Assembly: GCF_015694465.1 (NCBI RefSeq)
Contig: NZ_JADQDO010000001.1
Coordinates: 372,001-436,000 of the forward strand
Source of the DNA: Microvirga alba
Lineage (GTDB): Bacteria > Pseudomonadota > Alphaproteobacteria > Rhizobiales > Beijerinckiaceae
DNA: 64,000 nucleotides
Direction of reading: 5' to 3'
Positions 18,803 through 28,475 of this stretch are shown here, one piece after another. The notes under the pieces are model-generated. The model did not search any database. It saw only the letters and a list, made by a program, of their open reading frames with translations, and had not been told where the DNA came from. The position numbers and the translations under genes were made by a program. Each line of letters begins with the position of its first letter. Within the stretch, counting starts at the first letter, position 1.

Positions 18803-19594
18803 ATGAGCCAGACGACCCTGCGTTGCACCACGACCGGACCCATCGCCACCATCACGCTCGCGCGCGCGGACAAGCTGAACGCGCTCAATGCCGCGATGCA
18901 TGCGGAATTGCGGGACGCGCTCGACCGCTATGAGCAGGACGACGCGGTGCGCGTGGTGGTCTTAACCGGCGAGGGGAGAGCCTTTTCTTCCGGCCAGGAT
19001 TTGACCGAGGACCTGCCTCGCGACGCGAAGGGGCGCGTCGATCTCGGTCCATCGCTCGCGCGGGATTACAACCCACTGATCCTCAAGCTCGCGAATTACC
19101 AGAAGGTGACAATCGCGGCCCTGAACGGTCCAGCCGTTGGCGCATCCATGAACATCGCTCTGGCTTGCGATGTCGTGTTGGCCACGCGCTCTGCGTATCT
19201 GCAGGAGGCCTTCGCCAAGATCGCTCTGATCCCCGATGCGGGCGGAACCTGGATCTTGCCGCGTCTCGTGGGCCCCAAGCAGGCGCTTGCCCTCATGCTT
19301 GGCGCGGAGCCGATCCCGGCGGAGGAGGCTCAGCGCATGGGCCTGGTCTATAAGGTTTTCGATGATGCGACCTTCGCGGAGGATGTCGCTGCCTTTGCGG
19401 GTAAACTCGCGGAAGGCCCCGGACTTGCCTATCGTTTGACGAAGGAGGCGGTTGCGAAGAGCCTGACGAACGATCTTGAGGCGCAGCTCGCTCTGGAAGC
19501 CCGGTTCCAGAGCGAAGCGGGCTTCAGCCGCGATTTCATCGAGGGCATCACGGCCTTTCGCGAAAAGCGCCCGCCCCGGTTCGAGGGACGGTGA
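18803..19594 (+). CDS. Enoyl-CoA hydratase/isomerase, PaaG-like
   Basis: Crotonase-superfamily enzyme of 263 residues. SSGQDLTEDLP gives the first oxyanion-hole segment, GPAVGASMNIALACDVV the second, and PDAGGTW near residue 143 carries the Asp used by PaaG-type isomerases (2-(1,2-epoxy-1,2-dihydrophenyl)acetyl-CoA isomerase) rather than the Glu pair of ordinary hydratases. The ATG at 18803 has GAGGAG just upstream; the open frame extends to 18644. No other paa gene is present, so a role in phenylacetate breakdown is possible but not shown. Confidence 0.87.
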   Translation: MSQTTLRCTTTGPIATITLARADKLNALNAAMHAELRDALDRYEQDDAVRVVVLTGEGRAFSSGQDLTEDLPRDAKGRVDLGPSLARDYNPLILKLANYQKVTIAALNGPAVGASMNIALACDVVLATRSAYLQEAFAKIALIPDAGGTWILPRLVGPKQALALMLGAEPIPAEEAQRMGLVYKVFDDATFAEDVAAFAGKLAEGPGLAYRLTKEAVAKSLTNDLEAQLALEARFQSEAGFSRDFIEGITAFREKRPPRFEGR

Positions 19595-19605
19595 GGAGAA
19601 AGACC

Positions 19606-19812
19606 ATGCGGTTCAATTATTTGATCATTGGCCTCATCACGCTCACGGCCGTAATCGGGCTTTTCATGACGCGCGACCCCGAACGAGCCGAGCGCCTCTC
19701 GCAGATGTATCGCGACGCCGCCTTTTCCGGGGAAACACGCCAGATCGTGCTATTCGCGCTCGCCATCGGGATCGGCGGGTTCATCGTCTATCTCACGATG
19801 ACCCGCCGGTAG
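19606..19812 (+). CDS. Small two-helix membrane protein, unknown function
   Basis: Product of 68 residues with two hydrophobic helices (about 5-17 and 48-64) separated by a charged loop RDPERAERLSQMYRDAA. ATG at 19606 is preceded by GAGGAG and lies twelve bases behind the PaaG-like gene, so the two are probably co-transcribed. I do not recognise a family. Confidence 0.65.
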   Translation: MRFNYLIIGLITLTAVIGLFMTRDPERAERLSQMYRDAAFSGETRQIVLFALAIGIGGFIVYLTMTRR

Positions 19813-19824
19813 ATTGCGCTCACA

Positions 19825-20691
19825 TCAGCGATCGAGCCTAGCGAACAGGCTTGAGGTATCCCAGCGCCGGCCGCCCATCTTCTGGACGTCGGCATAGAAC
19901 TGGTCGACGAGCGCCGTCACCGGCAGGCTCGCGCCGTTCTTGCGCGCTTCCGCGAGACAGATCGCAAGGTCCTTGCGCATCCAGTCAACAGCGAAGCCGA
20001 ACTCGAACTTGCCCTCGTTCATGGTCTTGCCGCGGTTTTCCATCTGCCAGGACCCGGCTGCGCCCTTCGAGATGACATCGAGCACCGCCTCCATATCCAG
20101 CCCGGCCTTCTTGCCGAAATGAACGCCCTCGGAGAGCGCCTGCACCAGACCCGCGATGCAGATCTGATTGATCATCTTGGTGAGCTGGCCCGCGCCGGAC
20201 GGGCCCAGCAGGCGACAAGCGCGCGCGAAGCTCATGATCACAGGCTCGGCCTTGCCGTAAACATCGGCATCGCCGCCACACATGACGGTCAGCACACCAT
20301 TCTCCGCGCCGGCCTGGCCGCCGGAGACAGGAGCATCGATGAAGGCCGCGCCCTTATCTTTCGCCGCCGCGGAAAGCTCACGCGCGACCTCAGCCGACGC
20401 GGTCGTATGGTCGACAAAGATCGTGCCGGGTTTCAGCCCATGGAAGGCGCCATCAGGACCCAAGGTGACTTGACGCAGGTCGTCGTCGTTACCGACGCAA
20501 GCGAAAACGAAATCCTGGCCCTCTGCTGCCTCGCGCGGGGTGCGCGCTGCCCGGCCGCCATTTTCGGACACCCATTGATCGGCCTTTGCCGCGGTGCGGT
20601 TATAAACCGTCACCTCATGGCCCTTCGCCTTGAGATGCCGCGCCATGGGGTAGCCCATCACCCCGAGTCCCAGAAATGCGACCTTCGCCAT
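19825..20691 (-). CDS. NAD(P)-dependent beta-hydroxyacid dehydrogenase (3-hydroxyisobutyrate dehydrogenase-like)
   Basis: Oxidoreductase of 288 residues. It has the N-terminal Rossmann motif FLGLGVMGYPMARHL, the substrate-binding loop DAPVSGGQAGAENGVL near residue 120, and the catalytic Lys in GAGQLTKMINQ near residue 170. These define the 3-hydroxyisobutyrate/tartronate semialdehyde reductase family; the exact acid cannot be told. I chose the ATG at 20691; ATGs at 20703 and 20739 are in frame but add residues ahead of the fold. It is read convergently with the small gene at 19606. Confidence 0.9.
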   Translation of the reverse strand: MAKVAFLGLGVMGYPMARHLKAKGHEVTVYNRTAAKADQWVSENGGRAARTPREAAEGQDFVFACVGNDDDLRQVTLGPDGAFHGLKPGTIFVDHTTASAEVARELSAAAKDKGAAFIDAPVSGGQAGAENGVLTVMCGGDADVYGKAEPVIMSFARACRLLGPSGAGQLTKMINQICIAGLVQALSEGVHFGKKAGLDMEAVLDVISKGAAGSWQMENRGKTMNEGKFEFGFAVDWMRKDLAICLAEARKNGASLPVTALVDQFYADVQKMGGRRWDTSSLFARLDR

Positions 20692-20853
20692 CGTTTGCTC
20701 CATTCCGTCCCAGAGGTAGCTCATGTCTTTATGAACCATGATCTAACTCGGAGTCTTTTGACTTTGCATGAAACAGGCGGATAGCCGGGTTCCACTTGTC
20801 CTGATCATGCTCCGAGCGGTTTTATGGAGAGCCGCGGCGGCGGTCAAACAGCT

Positions 20854-21660
20854 CTATTTGATGTCGAAAGGAAAATACTTGGCGCGGATCGCATCATAGG
20901 TCCCGTCCGCCATGAGTTGAGCGATGGCGCCGTTGAATTGCGCGCGCAGGCTCTCGTCATCCTTTCGAAGGCCGATGCCGTAAGTCTGATGCTGATAGGC
21001 GGGTTCGACCGGGGCATTTCCGAGAAGACGGCAGCACGCGCCTTCACGGGATTCCAGGAATTGGGTAAGGGAGCGTTTGTCGCCGAAGACGGTGTCGATC
21101 CGTCCGACCAGAAGATCGAGATTGGCTTCCTCGATCTTCGAATAAAACCGGATGTCGGAGCCCTTGTAGAACTGGTCGAGATATTCCGCCCAATCGCTTC
21201 GATCCGTGACGCCGATCGTCTTGCCGGTCAGCGCTATCGGTGTCACCGCGCGTATCCCCGAGCCCTTGCGGGTCAAGAAGCTGGCCGGTATCCTGTAATA
21301 CGGTACGGAAAATGCGATGCGTTTTTTTCGTCGATCCGTGATTTCGAGCGATGACATGATCGCATCGTAGTCGCGGTTCATCAGGCCGCGCAGGATGCCA
21401 TCCCATTCATGAGGCACCGGCACGCACTCGGCTTTCATGACCTCGCACATGGCCTTCAGAAGATCGACCTCGAACCCTTGCAACTCGTTGTTCTGGTCAA
21501 TGAAGTTGAACGGCGGATTGGCTCCCTCGATGGCGACGCGGATCGTTTGCTTGGGGAGGGCAGCAGGGGCTTCTTGAGCGGTCACGGGCGCGCCGGATGC
21601 GAGCCACGCGACGAGGCTCGCAAGTACCGCTAGTCTTCGCCCGAAACCCGACACGTTCAC
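20854..21660 (-). CDS. Periplasmic amino-acid-type solute-binding protein
   Basis: Substrate-binding protein of the family 3 type (SBP_bac_3). A signal peptide is predicted (RRLAVLASLVAWLASGAPVTAQ) and the mature part opens with IRVAIEGANPPFNFIDQNNELQGFEVDL, which is diagnostic; MNRDYDAIMSSLEITDRRKK and the C-terminal GTYDAIRAKYFPFDI follow. The start is uncertain: GTG at 21660 gives a normal signal peptide, GTG at 21654 is close, and TTG at 21717 would add 19 residues. No permease or ATPase gene is adjacent, so it is an orphan binding protein or serves a system elsewhere. Confidence 0.87.
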   Translation of the reverse strand: MNVSGFGRRLAVLASLVAWLASGAPVTAQEAPAALPKQTIRVAIEGANPPFNFIDQNNELQGFEVDLLKAMCEVMKAECVPVPHEWDGILRGLMNRDYDAIMSSLEITDRRKKRIAFSVPYYRIPASFLTRKGSGIRAVTPIALTGKTIGVTDRSDWAEYLDQFYKGSDIRFYSKIEEANLDLLVGRIDTVFGDKRSLTQFLESREGACCRLLGNAPVEPAYQHQTYGIGLRKDDESLRAQFNGAIAQLMADGTYDAIRAKYFPFDIK

Positions 21661-21763
21661 GATGGTACAGCCTGAATGGTCAAGGCTCGATATCCCTTGA
21701 AAACCTTGAATAGTCAATCAACCAGGCGGTGAGATACTTTGGCACAAAAGTAACATTAGGAAC

Positions 21764-22825
21764 TTAGCCGCCGGTCATGCTCATATGCCGGCCGACCGCG
21801 GGGCGAGCGTGGCGTCTGTCGATGATGAAGTCGTGCCCCTTCGGCTTGCGGGCGATGGCGTCGTGAATCGCCTGTTTCAGGCCCTGGTCATCCTCCGATG
21901 CCCGGACAGGCGCGCGCAGGTCGGCGGCATCCTCCTGCCCCAAACACATGAAGAGCTGGCCGGTGCAGGTCAGGCGCACACGGTTGCAGCTTTCGCAGAA
22001 GTTGTGCGTCATCGGCGTGATGAAGCCAAGTTTCCCACCAGTTTCCCGAACGCGAGCGTAACGGGCCGGTCCGCCTGTCCGCTCCTCGATATCCTCCAGC
22101 GTGTAGCGCGCGCCAAGGCGCGCCCGCATAACGGAAAGCGGCATGAACTGGTCGATGCGCTGTCCGTCGATCTCACCGAGCGGCATCACCTCGATGAGCG
22201 TGAGATCCATCCCGCGTCCATGGGCCCAGGCTACGAGATCGTCGATTTCGTCCTCGTTGACGCCTTTCAGCGCTACGGTGTTGATCTTGATCTTGAGGCC
22301 CGCCTGTTGCGCCGCGTCGAGGCCGCCGAGCACCTTGGACAGATCGCCCCAACGGGTGATACGCCGGAACTTGTCGGCATCGAGCGTGTCGATGGAAACG
22401 TTGACACGCTTCACGCCGCAAGCCGCGAGTTCGGCTGCGTGCCGAGCGAGCTGCGAGCCGTTGGTCGTGACGGTCAGTTCGTCGAGCGCGCCGGATGAAA
22501 GATGACGCGAGAGGGAACGGAACAGGGACATGATGTCCCGCCGCACGAGCGGCTCCCCGCCCGTGATCCGCAGCTTGCGTACGCCCTGGCCGACGAAGAC
22601 GGAGCAGATGCGGTCGAGTTCTTCCAGAGTCAGAAGATCGCGTTTCGGCAGGAAGGCCATATCCTCCGACATGCAATAGACACAGCGAAAATCGCACCGA
22701 TCCGTGACCGAGACGCGCAGATAGGTAATCGCGCGACCAAACGGGTCCATGAGGGGCTGGCCGGAAACGATTTCATTCGACTGGGTCTCAGGTCCCCGCA
22801 TGGTGGAGGAGGCCTCGCTGTTCAT
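21764..22825 (-). CDS. moaA: GTP 3',8-cyclase MoaA (molybdenum cofactor biosynthesis)
   Basis: Radical SAM enzyme that rearranges GTP in the first step of molybdopterin synthesis, the cofactor needed by the xanthine dehydrogenase at 3.4-7.2 kb. The N-terminal cluster motif [11 protein letters not shown] and the C-terminal cluster motif [11 protein letters not shown] are both present, as is the C-terminal Gly-Gly that inserts into the active site. The frame stays open to 23287 but that part overlaps the divergent DUF971 gene; ATG at 22825 or 22801 is realistic (353 or 345 residues). Confident in function, less in the start. Confidence 0.95.
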   Translation of the reverse strand: MNSEASSTMRGPETQSNEIVSGQPLMDPFGRAITYLRVSVTDRCDFRCVYCMSEDMAFLPKRDLLTLEELDRICSVFVGQGVRKLRITGGEPLVRRDIMSLFRSLSRHLSSGALDELTVTTNGSQLARHAAELAACGVKRVNVSIDTLDADKFRRITRWGDLSKVLGGLDAAQQAGLKIKINTVALKGVNEDEIDDLVAWAHGRGMDLTLIEVMPLGEIDGQRIDQFMPLSVMRARLGARYTLEDIEERTGGPARYARVRETGGKLGFITPMTHNFCESCNRVRLTCTGQLFMCLGQEDAADLRAPVRASEDDQGLKQAIHDAIARKPKGHDFIIDRRHARPAVGRHMSMTGG

Positions 22826-22900
22826 ACGCTTGAAAACTTGCTTTGAAGGTAGTTGTCGCGCAGCTAGCGTCAAATCACAAACCACGGAAGGGGGAAACCA

Positions 22901-23263
22901 ATGACATCCGAACGCTGGCCGACCGAGCTTCGCCTTGCCAAGGATAAGCGCACCTTGAGCATTGCTTTCAATGATGGCACGGCTTTCGACCTTCCGGCGG
23001 AATATTTGCGTGTGACGAGCCCCTCGGCGGAGGTCCAGGGCCACAGCCCTGCCGAGCGCAAGACGGTGCCCGGCAAGCGTAACGTCGAGATCATCGGCGT
23101 CGAGCCGGTCGGCAACTATGCGGTCAAGCTCGTCTTCGATGACATGCACGACACGGGAATCTTCAGCTGGGACTATCTCCACAAGCTCGGGATCGAGCAC
23201 GAGGAGAAATGGCAGTCCTATCTGGACGATCTTGCCGCCAAGGGACTGTCGCGGGATCGCTAG
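22901..23263 (+). CDS. DUF971 (gamma-butyrobetaine hydroxylase-like N-terminal domain) protein
   Basis: Single-domain protein of 120 residues: [35 protein letters not shown] and a C-terminal [11 protein letters not shown] are typical DUF971 blocks. The family is found alone or fused to iron-sulfur cluster proteins (Mrp/ApbC) and hydroxylases; a role in cluster handling has been suggested but not settled. The ATG at 22901 follows GGGGGAAACC. It is divergent from moaA, with 75 bases between them. Confidence 0.88.
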   Translation: MTSERWPTELRLAKDKRTLSIAFNDGTAFDLPAEYLRVTSPSAEVQGHSPAERKTVPGKRNVEIIGVEPVGNYAVKLVFDDMHDTGIFSWDYLHKLGIEHEEKWQSYLDDLAAKGLSRDR

Positions 23264-23322
23264 CGTCCATGAAAAAGGCCGGCGCAAGGCCAGCCTTTGT
23301 TCAGACGGATGCTTGGAGCACC

Positions 23323-23907
23323 TTAACGCTGCACGATCACGCGGGCGCCCACCTTCGCGCGGTTATAGAGGTCCATCACGTCCTCGTTCGTCATGCGGAT
23401 GCAGCCTGACGATACGGCCTCGCCGATGGTTTCCGGCTCGTTCGAGCCGTGGATGCGGTAGATGGTGCTGCCGATGTAGAGAGCGCGCGCACCGAGCGGG
23501 TTGTCCGGGCCGCCCTTCATGTAGCGGGGCAGGTCGGGACGGCGCTTCAGCATGGCTGCCGGCGGACGCCAATCCGGCCATTCGCGCTTCATGGTCACGG
23601 AGTGCGCGCCGCCCCATTCGAAACCCGGTCGACCGACTCCGACGCCGTAGCGGATCGCCTGGCCGTTGCCGATCACGTAGTACAGGTGACGCTCCCTCGT
23701 CGAGACGACGATGGTGCCGGGTGCATACCGGCCGTCATATGCAACGATCTCGCGCTGGATCGGCGCGGCCTGCGCCTTGAGCGCATCTTCCTCGGCATAC
23801 AAGGGCTGACGGGTCAGCGGGTCGATGGCGGAGAAGGCCGCAGCCGGCGTCGCCAGAGCGACGAAGGCGCAAACAAGCCCGTACTGGGCGGCGCGGGAGC
23901 GTCCCAT
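23323..23907 (-). CDS. L,D-transpeptidase (YkuD domain), secreted
   Basis: Cell-wall enzyme of 194 residues with a signal peptide (about 1-24, ending PAAAF) and a YkuD domain. The catalytic motif [20 protein letters not shown] contains the conserved His and Cys, followed by [17 protein letters not shown]. Such enzymes make 3-3 cross-links in peptidoglycan or attach proteins to it. A second, related enzyme is encoded at 60233-60964, with the same GTIVV, RYGIGVG-like and NPLGARALY blocks. It is convergent with the DUF971 gene. Confidence 0.93.
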   Translation of the reverse strand: MGRSRAAQYGLVCAFVALATPAAAFSAIDPLTRQPLYAEEDALKAQAAPIQREIVAYDGRYAPGTIVVSTRERHLYYVIGNGQAIRYGVGVGRPGFEWGGAHSVTMKREWPDWRPPAAMLKRRPDLPRYMKGGPDNPLGARALYIGSTIYRIHGSNEPETIGEAVSSGCIRMTNEDVMDLYNRAKVGARVIVQR

Positions 23908-24117
23908 GATAGCCTCAAAATATTCAGGTTTGGTGCGGGTTTTGTCATTGCTAAACGCAATGGCCGCGTTTCGGATCCAGGCATTATCAGACGTACCTGG
24001 AGTAATCCTAGTGCCGCGCTGCCTTCATTTGGTCATGTCGTAATCAAGTGGTTAAAGCCACGGCGACACAATTCGGCGCCTGAAAAAATTTGTTCGTCGC
24101 CTTTCGGATTCTTTGGC

Positions 24118-24146
24118 TTGACGCCGGGGGTTTAAGGCCCTTAGAA
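24118..24146 (+). promoter_or_regulatory. Likely promoter of tRNA-Val
   Basis: TTGACG at 24118-24123 is a good -35 box; a weak -10 candidate TTAGAA follows after 17 bases, about 12 bases before the tRNA. Position relative to the tRNA supports it, but the -10 match is poor. Confidence 0.4.
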
Positions 24147-24157
24147 GGCGCTGGTCA

Positions 24158-24232
24158 GGGCGCGTAGCTCAGCGGGAGAGCATTCGCTTCACACGCGAAG
24201 GGTCACAGGTTCAATCCCTGTCGCGCCCACCA
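24158..24232 (+). tRNA. tRNA-Val, anticodon CAC
   Basis: The sequence folds as a complete cloverleaf: acceptor GGGCGCG pairs with CGCGCCC, the D arm has GCTC/GAGC, the anticodon stem TTCGC/GCGAA encloses the loop TTCACAC with anticodon CAC, and the T arm is ACAGG-TTCAATC-CCTGT. The CCA end is encoded. It reads GUG codons. Confidence 0.96.
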
Positions 24233-24302
24233 TTTTTCCTCTGACGAACCAACTTCACGTTTTCGTGGTTATGCTTATGCTTGCGGATAACCCGCAAGCT
24301 TG

Positions 24303-24992
24303 TCAGGCGGCCAGCGGCGTCATCAGATCCTGGACCGCGGCGAAGAGCTCGTCGAAATGGTCGATGACCATATCCGGCCCCAACTGATGAACCGGGATTT
24401 CCGTATAACCGAACGGCACCGCGATGACCGGGATGCGGGCGTTCTGCGCGGTCACGATATCGGTGCGCGAATCCCCGACCATGACGGCACGGCCCGGATG
24501 GCCTCCGGCACGCTCGATTGTGAGGGTCAGATGGCGGGCGTCCGGCTTGAAGTAGGGAAAGGTGTCGCGCCCGCAATTTGCTGCGAAGCGATGGCCGAGG
24601 CCCAGTTCGTCGAGCAGCTTGACCGAGTGCTCTTCGACCTTGTTGGTGCAGACGGCGAGGATGAAGCCCGCCGATTCCAGCCGGTCGAGCGCGCCCTTGA
24701 CCCCAGGAAAGAGTTCCGTCCGGACGCAGATATTCTCGCTGTAATGGACCATGAATTGCTCGAAGAGCCGGTCGAGATGGCCCGCCGTCAGTTCCTTACC
24801 GGCGGCTTCAAATCCTCGCTCGATCAAAGCCTTGGCTCCGGCGCCGATCATGTCGCGCGCCTTTGCGAGCGGGAGGGGCGATAGTCCTTCCTGCGCGAGG
24901 ATCACGTTGAGGGTTGCGACAAGGTCGGCGGCCGTGTCGGCCAGCGTTCCGTCGAGGTCGAAGACGGCGATGGGCGGGGTATGAATGGCCAT
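24303..24992 (-). CDS. gph: Phosphoglycolate phosphatase (HAD family)
   Basis: HAD-superfamily hydrolase of 229 residues that dephosphorylates 2-phosphoglycolate, a product of DNA repair and of oxygenation side reactions. It has the nucleophile motif FDLDGTLADT near residue 10, the second motif VCTNK, and the C-terminal VMVGDSRTDIVTAQNA acidic motif; the cap domain is of the Gph type. It lies alone between tRNA-Val and the secreted protein gene at 25083. Substrate assignment follows the family; related sugar phosphatases are hard to separate by eye. Confidence 0.9.
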   Translation of the reverse strand: MAIHTPPIAVFDLDGTLADTAADLVATLNVILAQEGLSPLPLAKARDMIGAGAKALIERGFEAAGKELTAGHLDRLFEQFMVHYSENICVRTELFPGVKGALDRLESAGFILAVCTNKVEEHSVKLLDELGLGHRFAANCGRDTFPYFKPDARHLTLTIERAGGHPGRAVMVGDSRTDIVTAQNARIPVIAVPFGYTEIPVHQLGPDMVIDHFDELFAAVQDLMTPLAA

Positions 24993-25082
24993 TGAGGTGG
25001 GCTACCTGCTGGAGACACGGGAATCAAGCGAGACGATGATATGGTCTTATGGTTGATTCGTTCTTACCGAATGGAGTGATGA

Positions 25083-25541
25083 ATGCGGCTCGTTGGTCCT
25101 GCGGCAGCTCTCTCGTTGGCTCTGGCGTTGGGGGGCTTGGCCGTTCCTGCCGTCGCGGCCACCTACGATTTCGTGCCCGCGCCGCAAACCGACCTCAACC
25201 GGATCTATCGCATCGACCGGATCACGGGTGAGGTCAGTTCCTGCCAATATGGCCTTCAGGAAGGCACCATCGGTGTCACGCTCTGCTTTTCCTCCGGAGA
25301 GGGCGCTGGCCCGCAGGCCCCCGGGGAGTTTGGCCTTGTCGCCTCGCGGCACGAGCGGGAAGGGGGCGTTTTCCGGGTCAACTACCGGACCGGCGACATG
25401 AGCATCTGCTACGTCTTCGACGAGAAGGTCGTGTGCACCCCACAGACGAGCCCTTCCCCCGCCGTCACGACGGCCGCGCCATCGCCTGCCGCGACGCCGA
25501 GTGTTCGCCCGGGCACAGGCGCATCGCCGCAACGCCCCTAG
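25083..25541 (+). CDS. Secreted hypothetical protein with Pro/Ala-rich tail
   Basis: Product of 152 residues with a clear signal peptide (1-25, ending VAAT). The mature part is a small domain with three cysteines (SSCQYG, TLCFSS, ICYVFDEKVVC has two more), in which IYRIDRITGEVSSC and VFRVNYRTGDMSICYV look like two similar beta-hairpins. The last 35 residues are a low-complexity Ser/Thr/Pro/Ala tail. I do not recognise a family. It sits alone between gph and rpiA; ATG at 25083 is preceded by GGAGTGATGA. Confidence 0.7.
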   Translation: MRLVGPAAALSLALALGGLAVPAVAATYDFVPAPQTDLNRIYRIDRITGEVSSCQYGLQEGTIGVTLCFSSGEGAGPQAPGEFGLVASRHEREGGVFRVNYRTGDMSICYVFDEKVVCTPQTSPSPAVTTAAPSPAATPSVRPGTGASPQRP

Positions 25542-25668
25542 ATTTCCCCTGGAAGGCTGGCCCAGGCTGTCACCAGGGCATGAAACGTTCTTTCTTCCCA
25601 CGGTTTTCACGTGCTAAAGGCGACGACAAAAGCCTTCGCCTTGAGGACGCAATGGTCAGAGGTCATCA

Positions 25669-26364
25669 GTGAGCGACAATCTCAAACGCGCAGCCGCCGA
25701 ACGGGCGGCAGCCCTCGTTTCCGACGGCATGAGGCTCGGTCTCGGCACCGGCTCGACGGCGGCTTACTTCGTTTCCGCTATCGGTGAGCGCGTGCGCGGG
25801 GGACTGAAGGTGGTCGGCGTGCCGACCTCGGAGGCGACACGCGAGCAGGCGCAACGCGAAGGAATCCCGCTCACGACCCTCGATGAGACTCCGGAACTCG
25901 ATCTGACCGTCGATGGGGCCGATGAGCTTGATGACGGCCTTCGCCTCATCAAGGGCGGTGGCGGGGCGCACCTGCGGGAGAAGATCGTCGCTGCGGCAAG
26001 CCGGCGCATGATCGTCATTGCCGACAGCTCGAAGCGGGTGGCGACGCTCGGTCGCTTTCCGTTGCCGATCGAGGTTGTGCCTTTTGGGTTGAAGGCGACC
26101 GAAATCGCCATCGCCAAGCTTTTGAAGGGGCTCGGATTGAGCACCGACCTGCGCCTTCGAAACGGCAAGGACGGGACCCCCTTCGTCACTGACAGCGGAA
26201 ATTTCATCCTCGACGCCCATCTCGGCCGCATCGAAAAGCCGGATGTGCTTGCCGCCGGGCTCAACGCCATTCCCGGCGTCGTCGAACACGGTCTTTTTCT
26301 CGGCCTTGCCACCGGCGCGATCCTCGCGACCGGTGAAGGGCTTGTCGAACTCGGTCAGGTCTGA
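25669..26364 (+). CDS. rpiA: Ribose-5-phosphate isomerase A
   Basis: Interconverts ribose 5-phosphate and ribulose 5-phosphate in the pentose phosphate and Calvin-type pathways. The 231-residue product has [11 protein letters not shown] near residue 25, the catalytic [21 protein letters not shown] with Asp and Lys near residues 83-98, and the C-terminal [10 protein letters not shown]. The start is GTG at 25669, which places the conserved N-terminal helix correctly. The DUF2059 gene follows after 31 bases and is probably in the same transcript. Confidence 0.96.
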   Translation: MSDNLKRAAAERAAALVSDGMRLGLGTGSTAAYFVSAIGERVRGGLKVVGVPTSEATREQAQREGIPLTTLDETPELDLTVDGADELDDGLRLIKGGGGAHLREKIVAAASRRMIVIADSSKRVATLGRFPLPIEVVPFGLKATEIAIAKLLKGLGLSTDLRLRNGKDGTPFVTDSGNFILDAHLGRIEKPDVLAAGLNAIPGVVEHGLFLGLATGAILATGEGLVELGQV

Positions 26365-26395
26365 CCATAAGTCTTCAAAGATTGGAGCCTATTCA

Positions 26396-26896
26396 ATGAT
26401 CCGTTCCACCTCCCGCCTGGCTGTGACCACGGTCGCGCTGTTCATGCTCGCGAGCCCTGTTTTCGCGCAAACCCAACCGACAGCGAGCCATCTCGCCGTC
26501 GCGCGTGACGTGGCCATCAGCTCCGGCATGACCCGCTCGTTCGATGTGATGACCGAGCCATTGCTTGCCCAATTGCAGCAGATGAACGTCACCCGGCCGG
26601 AAGTGAAGGAGGACCTCGAGCAGGTCGTCGTCATGCTGCGGCCTGAGGTCGAGCTGCAGAAGCAGAAAATGATCGATGCTGCCGCCAAGGCCTTCGCAAG
26701 CCGCCTGAGCGAGGCCGAGCTCAAGGATATTGCCGCCTTCTACAAGTCCCCGGCGGGCGTGAAATACGTTCAGACCCAGCCCGGTATTCTCGACGAGATC
26801 GTCCGGGAACTCGCCACCTGGACGCAGAACGTGTCGGAATACGTCATGATCCGCGCCCGTGCGGAGATGGGCAAGCGTGGTCATCAGCTGAACTGA
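26396..26896 (+). CDS. DUF2059 secreted protein
   Basis: Product of 166 residues with a signal peptide (MIRSTSRLAVTTVALFMLA, cleavage after VFAQ) and a helical DUF2059 domain: LSEAELKDIAAFYKSPAGVKY is the diagnostic block. Function unknown; probably periplasmic. The open frame extends to 26243 within rpiA, but the ATG at 26396 gives the signal peptide. It is followed by a strong terminator. In several Rhizobiales I recall rpiA, a DUF2059 gene and gor standing next to each other, but here gor is 4.5 kb away. Confidence 0.88.
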   Translation: MIRSTSRLAVTTVALFMLASPVFAQTQPTASHLAVARDVAISSGMTRSFDVMTEPLLAQLQQMNVTRPEVKEDLEQVVVMLRPEVELQKQKMIDAAAKAFASRLSEAELKDIAAFYKSPAGVKYVQTQPGILDEIVRELATWTQNVSEYVMIRARAEMGKRGHQLN

Positions 26897-26915
26897 GGTT
26901 CAGGCGAGCCAGTGA

Positions 26916-26948
26916 CAAAAAAAGGCCCGGTTTCCCGGGCCTTTTTTC
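26916..26948. terminator. Bidirectional rho-independent terminator
   Basis: A GC-rich hairpin AAGGCCCGG-TTT-CCGGGCCTT flanked by an A run on the left and a T run on the right. It can end transcription of the DUF2059 gene from the left and of tctA from the right, which converge here. Confidence 0.85.
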
Positions 26949-26967
26949 GTTTCACCGTTAGAGCCTT

Positions 26968-28467
26968 CTAATCCTCGGCCGCCTTGAAGCGGCTCATGCC
27001 TTTCAGGACGAACGGGAGGATGAGGGCGATCAGAGCGACACCGAGCAGCGTCGCCGAGATTGGGCTCTGCAGAAGCACCATGGGATCACCGAGGCTGATC
27101 GACAGGGCGCGGCGCAACTGAGCCTCGGCGATAGGGCCGAGGATCAGGCCCACCACCACGGGGGCGATCGGATAGTCGAAACGCCGCATCAGGAAGCCGA
27201 GGCCGCCGAATGCTCCGAGCATCGCCAATTCGACGATGGAGGGCTTCGCGGCAATCGTACCCATGGTCGCGAAGACGAGAATGCCCGCGTAGAGCCACGG
27301 TTGCGGGATAGCGAGGAGTTTCACCCACAAGCCGACGAGGGGCAGGTTGAGGATCAGCAGCATCGTGTTGGCGATGAACAGGCTCGCAATCAGACCCCAG
27401 ACCAGCTCGGGACGTTCGGCGAACAGCAGCGGGCCGGGATTGAGGCCGTATTGCTGGAAGCCGGCCAACATCATCGCTGCTGTCGCCGAGGTCGGAAGCC
27501 CCAAGGCCAGGAGAGGCACCAGGGTGCCGGCCGCCGAGGCATTGTTAGCCGCCTCCGGACCCGCCACGCCCTCGATCGCCCCATGCCCGAACTCTTTCGG
27601 ATACTTCGTGAGGCGCTTTTCGGTGGAGTAGGAGAGGAATGTCGGGATTTCCGCGCCGCCCGCCGGCAGAGCGCCGATGGGGAAGCCAAAGAGGGTTCCG
27701 CGCAGCCACGGCTTCCAGGACCGCTTCCAATCCTCCTTGGTCATCCAGAGCGAACCGCGCACCGGCTCCAGCACCTCTTCCTCGATGTGCCGCCGCGAGG
27801 CGACATACAGCGCTTCGCCGACGGCAAACAGTCCGACCGCAAGCGTGGTTACTTCGACGCCGTCGAGGAGCTCCGGCACCCCAAAAGTGAGGCGGGCCTG
27901 TCCGGTCAGCTTGTCGATGCCGACAAGGCCGAGGGCGAGGCCGATGAAAAGGCTCGTCAGACCACGCACGGGAGAGTCGCCGAAGGTCGCCGAAACCGTG
28001 ATGAACGCGACGCACATCAGCGCGAAGTAATCCTCCGGCCCGAACTTCACCGCGAGTTCCACAAGGGTCGGCGCCAGGAAAGCGAGGCCCAGTGTCGCGA
28101 TGGTGCCGGCGACGAAGGAGCCGATGGCGGAGGTGGCGAGCGCGGGGCCGCCGCGTCCGGCCTTGGCCATCTTGTTGCCTTCGAGCGCGGTGGCCATCGA
28201 GGCGCTTTCGCCCGGTGTGTTGATGAGGATTGCGGTGGTCGATCCGCCATACATGCCGCCGTAGTAGATGCCGGCGAACATGATGATCGATCCGCCGGGA
28301 TCGAGCTTGAAGGTAATCGGCAGAAGAAGCGCGACCGTGAGGGCAGGGCCGATGCCGGGAAGCACGCCGACAGCCGTTCCGAGCAGCACGCCGACGAGCG
28401 CGAACAGCAGGTTCATCGGCTGGAGGGCGACGGTCAGGCCGTTGGCGAGTGCGATAAAAGCATCCAT
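26968..28467 (-). CDS. tctA: Tripartite tricarboxylate transporter, large permease TctA
   Basis: Large membrane subunit of a TctABC-type secondary transporter for citrate-like di- or tricarboxylates. The 499-residue product has 12 or so hydrophobic segments and the family blocks [49 protein letters not shown] [11 protein letters not shown] and [21 protein letters not shown]. The open frame continues to 28716 inside tctB, but the ATG at 28467 begins just after the tctB stop and gives the usual N-terminus. It is last in the operon tctC-tctB-tctA. Confidence 0.93.
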   Translation of the reverse strand: MDAFIALANGLTVALQPMNLLFALVGVLLGTAVGVLPGIGPALTVALLLPITFKLDPGGSIIMFAGIYYGGMYGGSTTAILINTPGESASMATALEGNKMAKAGRGGPALATSAIGSFVAGTIATLGLAFLAPTLVELAVKFGPEDYFALMCVAFITVSATFGDSPVRGLTSLFIGLALGLVGIDKLTGQARLTFGVPELLDGVEVTTLAVGLFAVGEALYVASRRHIEEEVLEPVRGSLWMTKEDWKRSWKPWLRGTLFGFPIGALPAGGAEIPTFLSYSTEKRLTKYPKEFGHGAIEGVAGPEAANNASAAGTLVPLLALGLPTSATAAMMLAGFQQYGLNPGPLLFAERPELVWGLIASLFIANTMLLILNLPLVGLWVKLLAIPQPWLYAGILVFATMGTIAAKPSIVELAMLGAFGGLGFLMRRFDYPIAPVVVGLILGPIAEAQLRRALSISLGDPMVLLQSPISATLLGVALIALILPFVLKGMSRFKAAED

Positions 28468-28475
28468 GGCCAACC

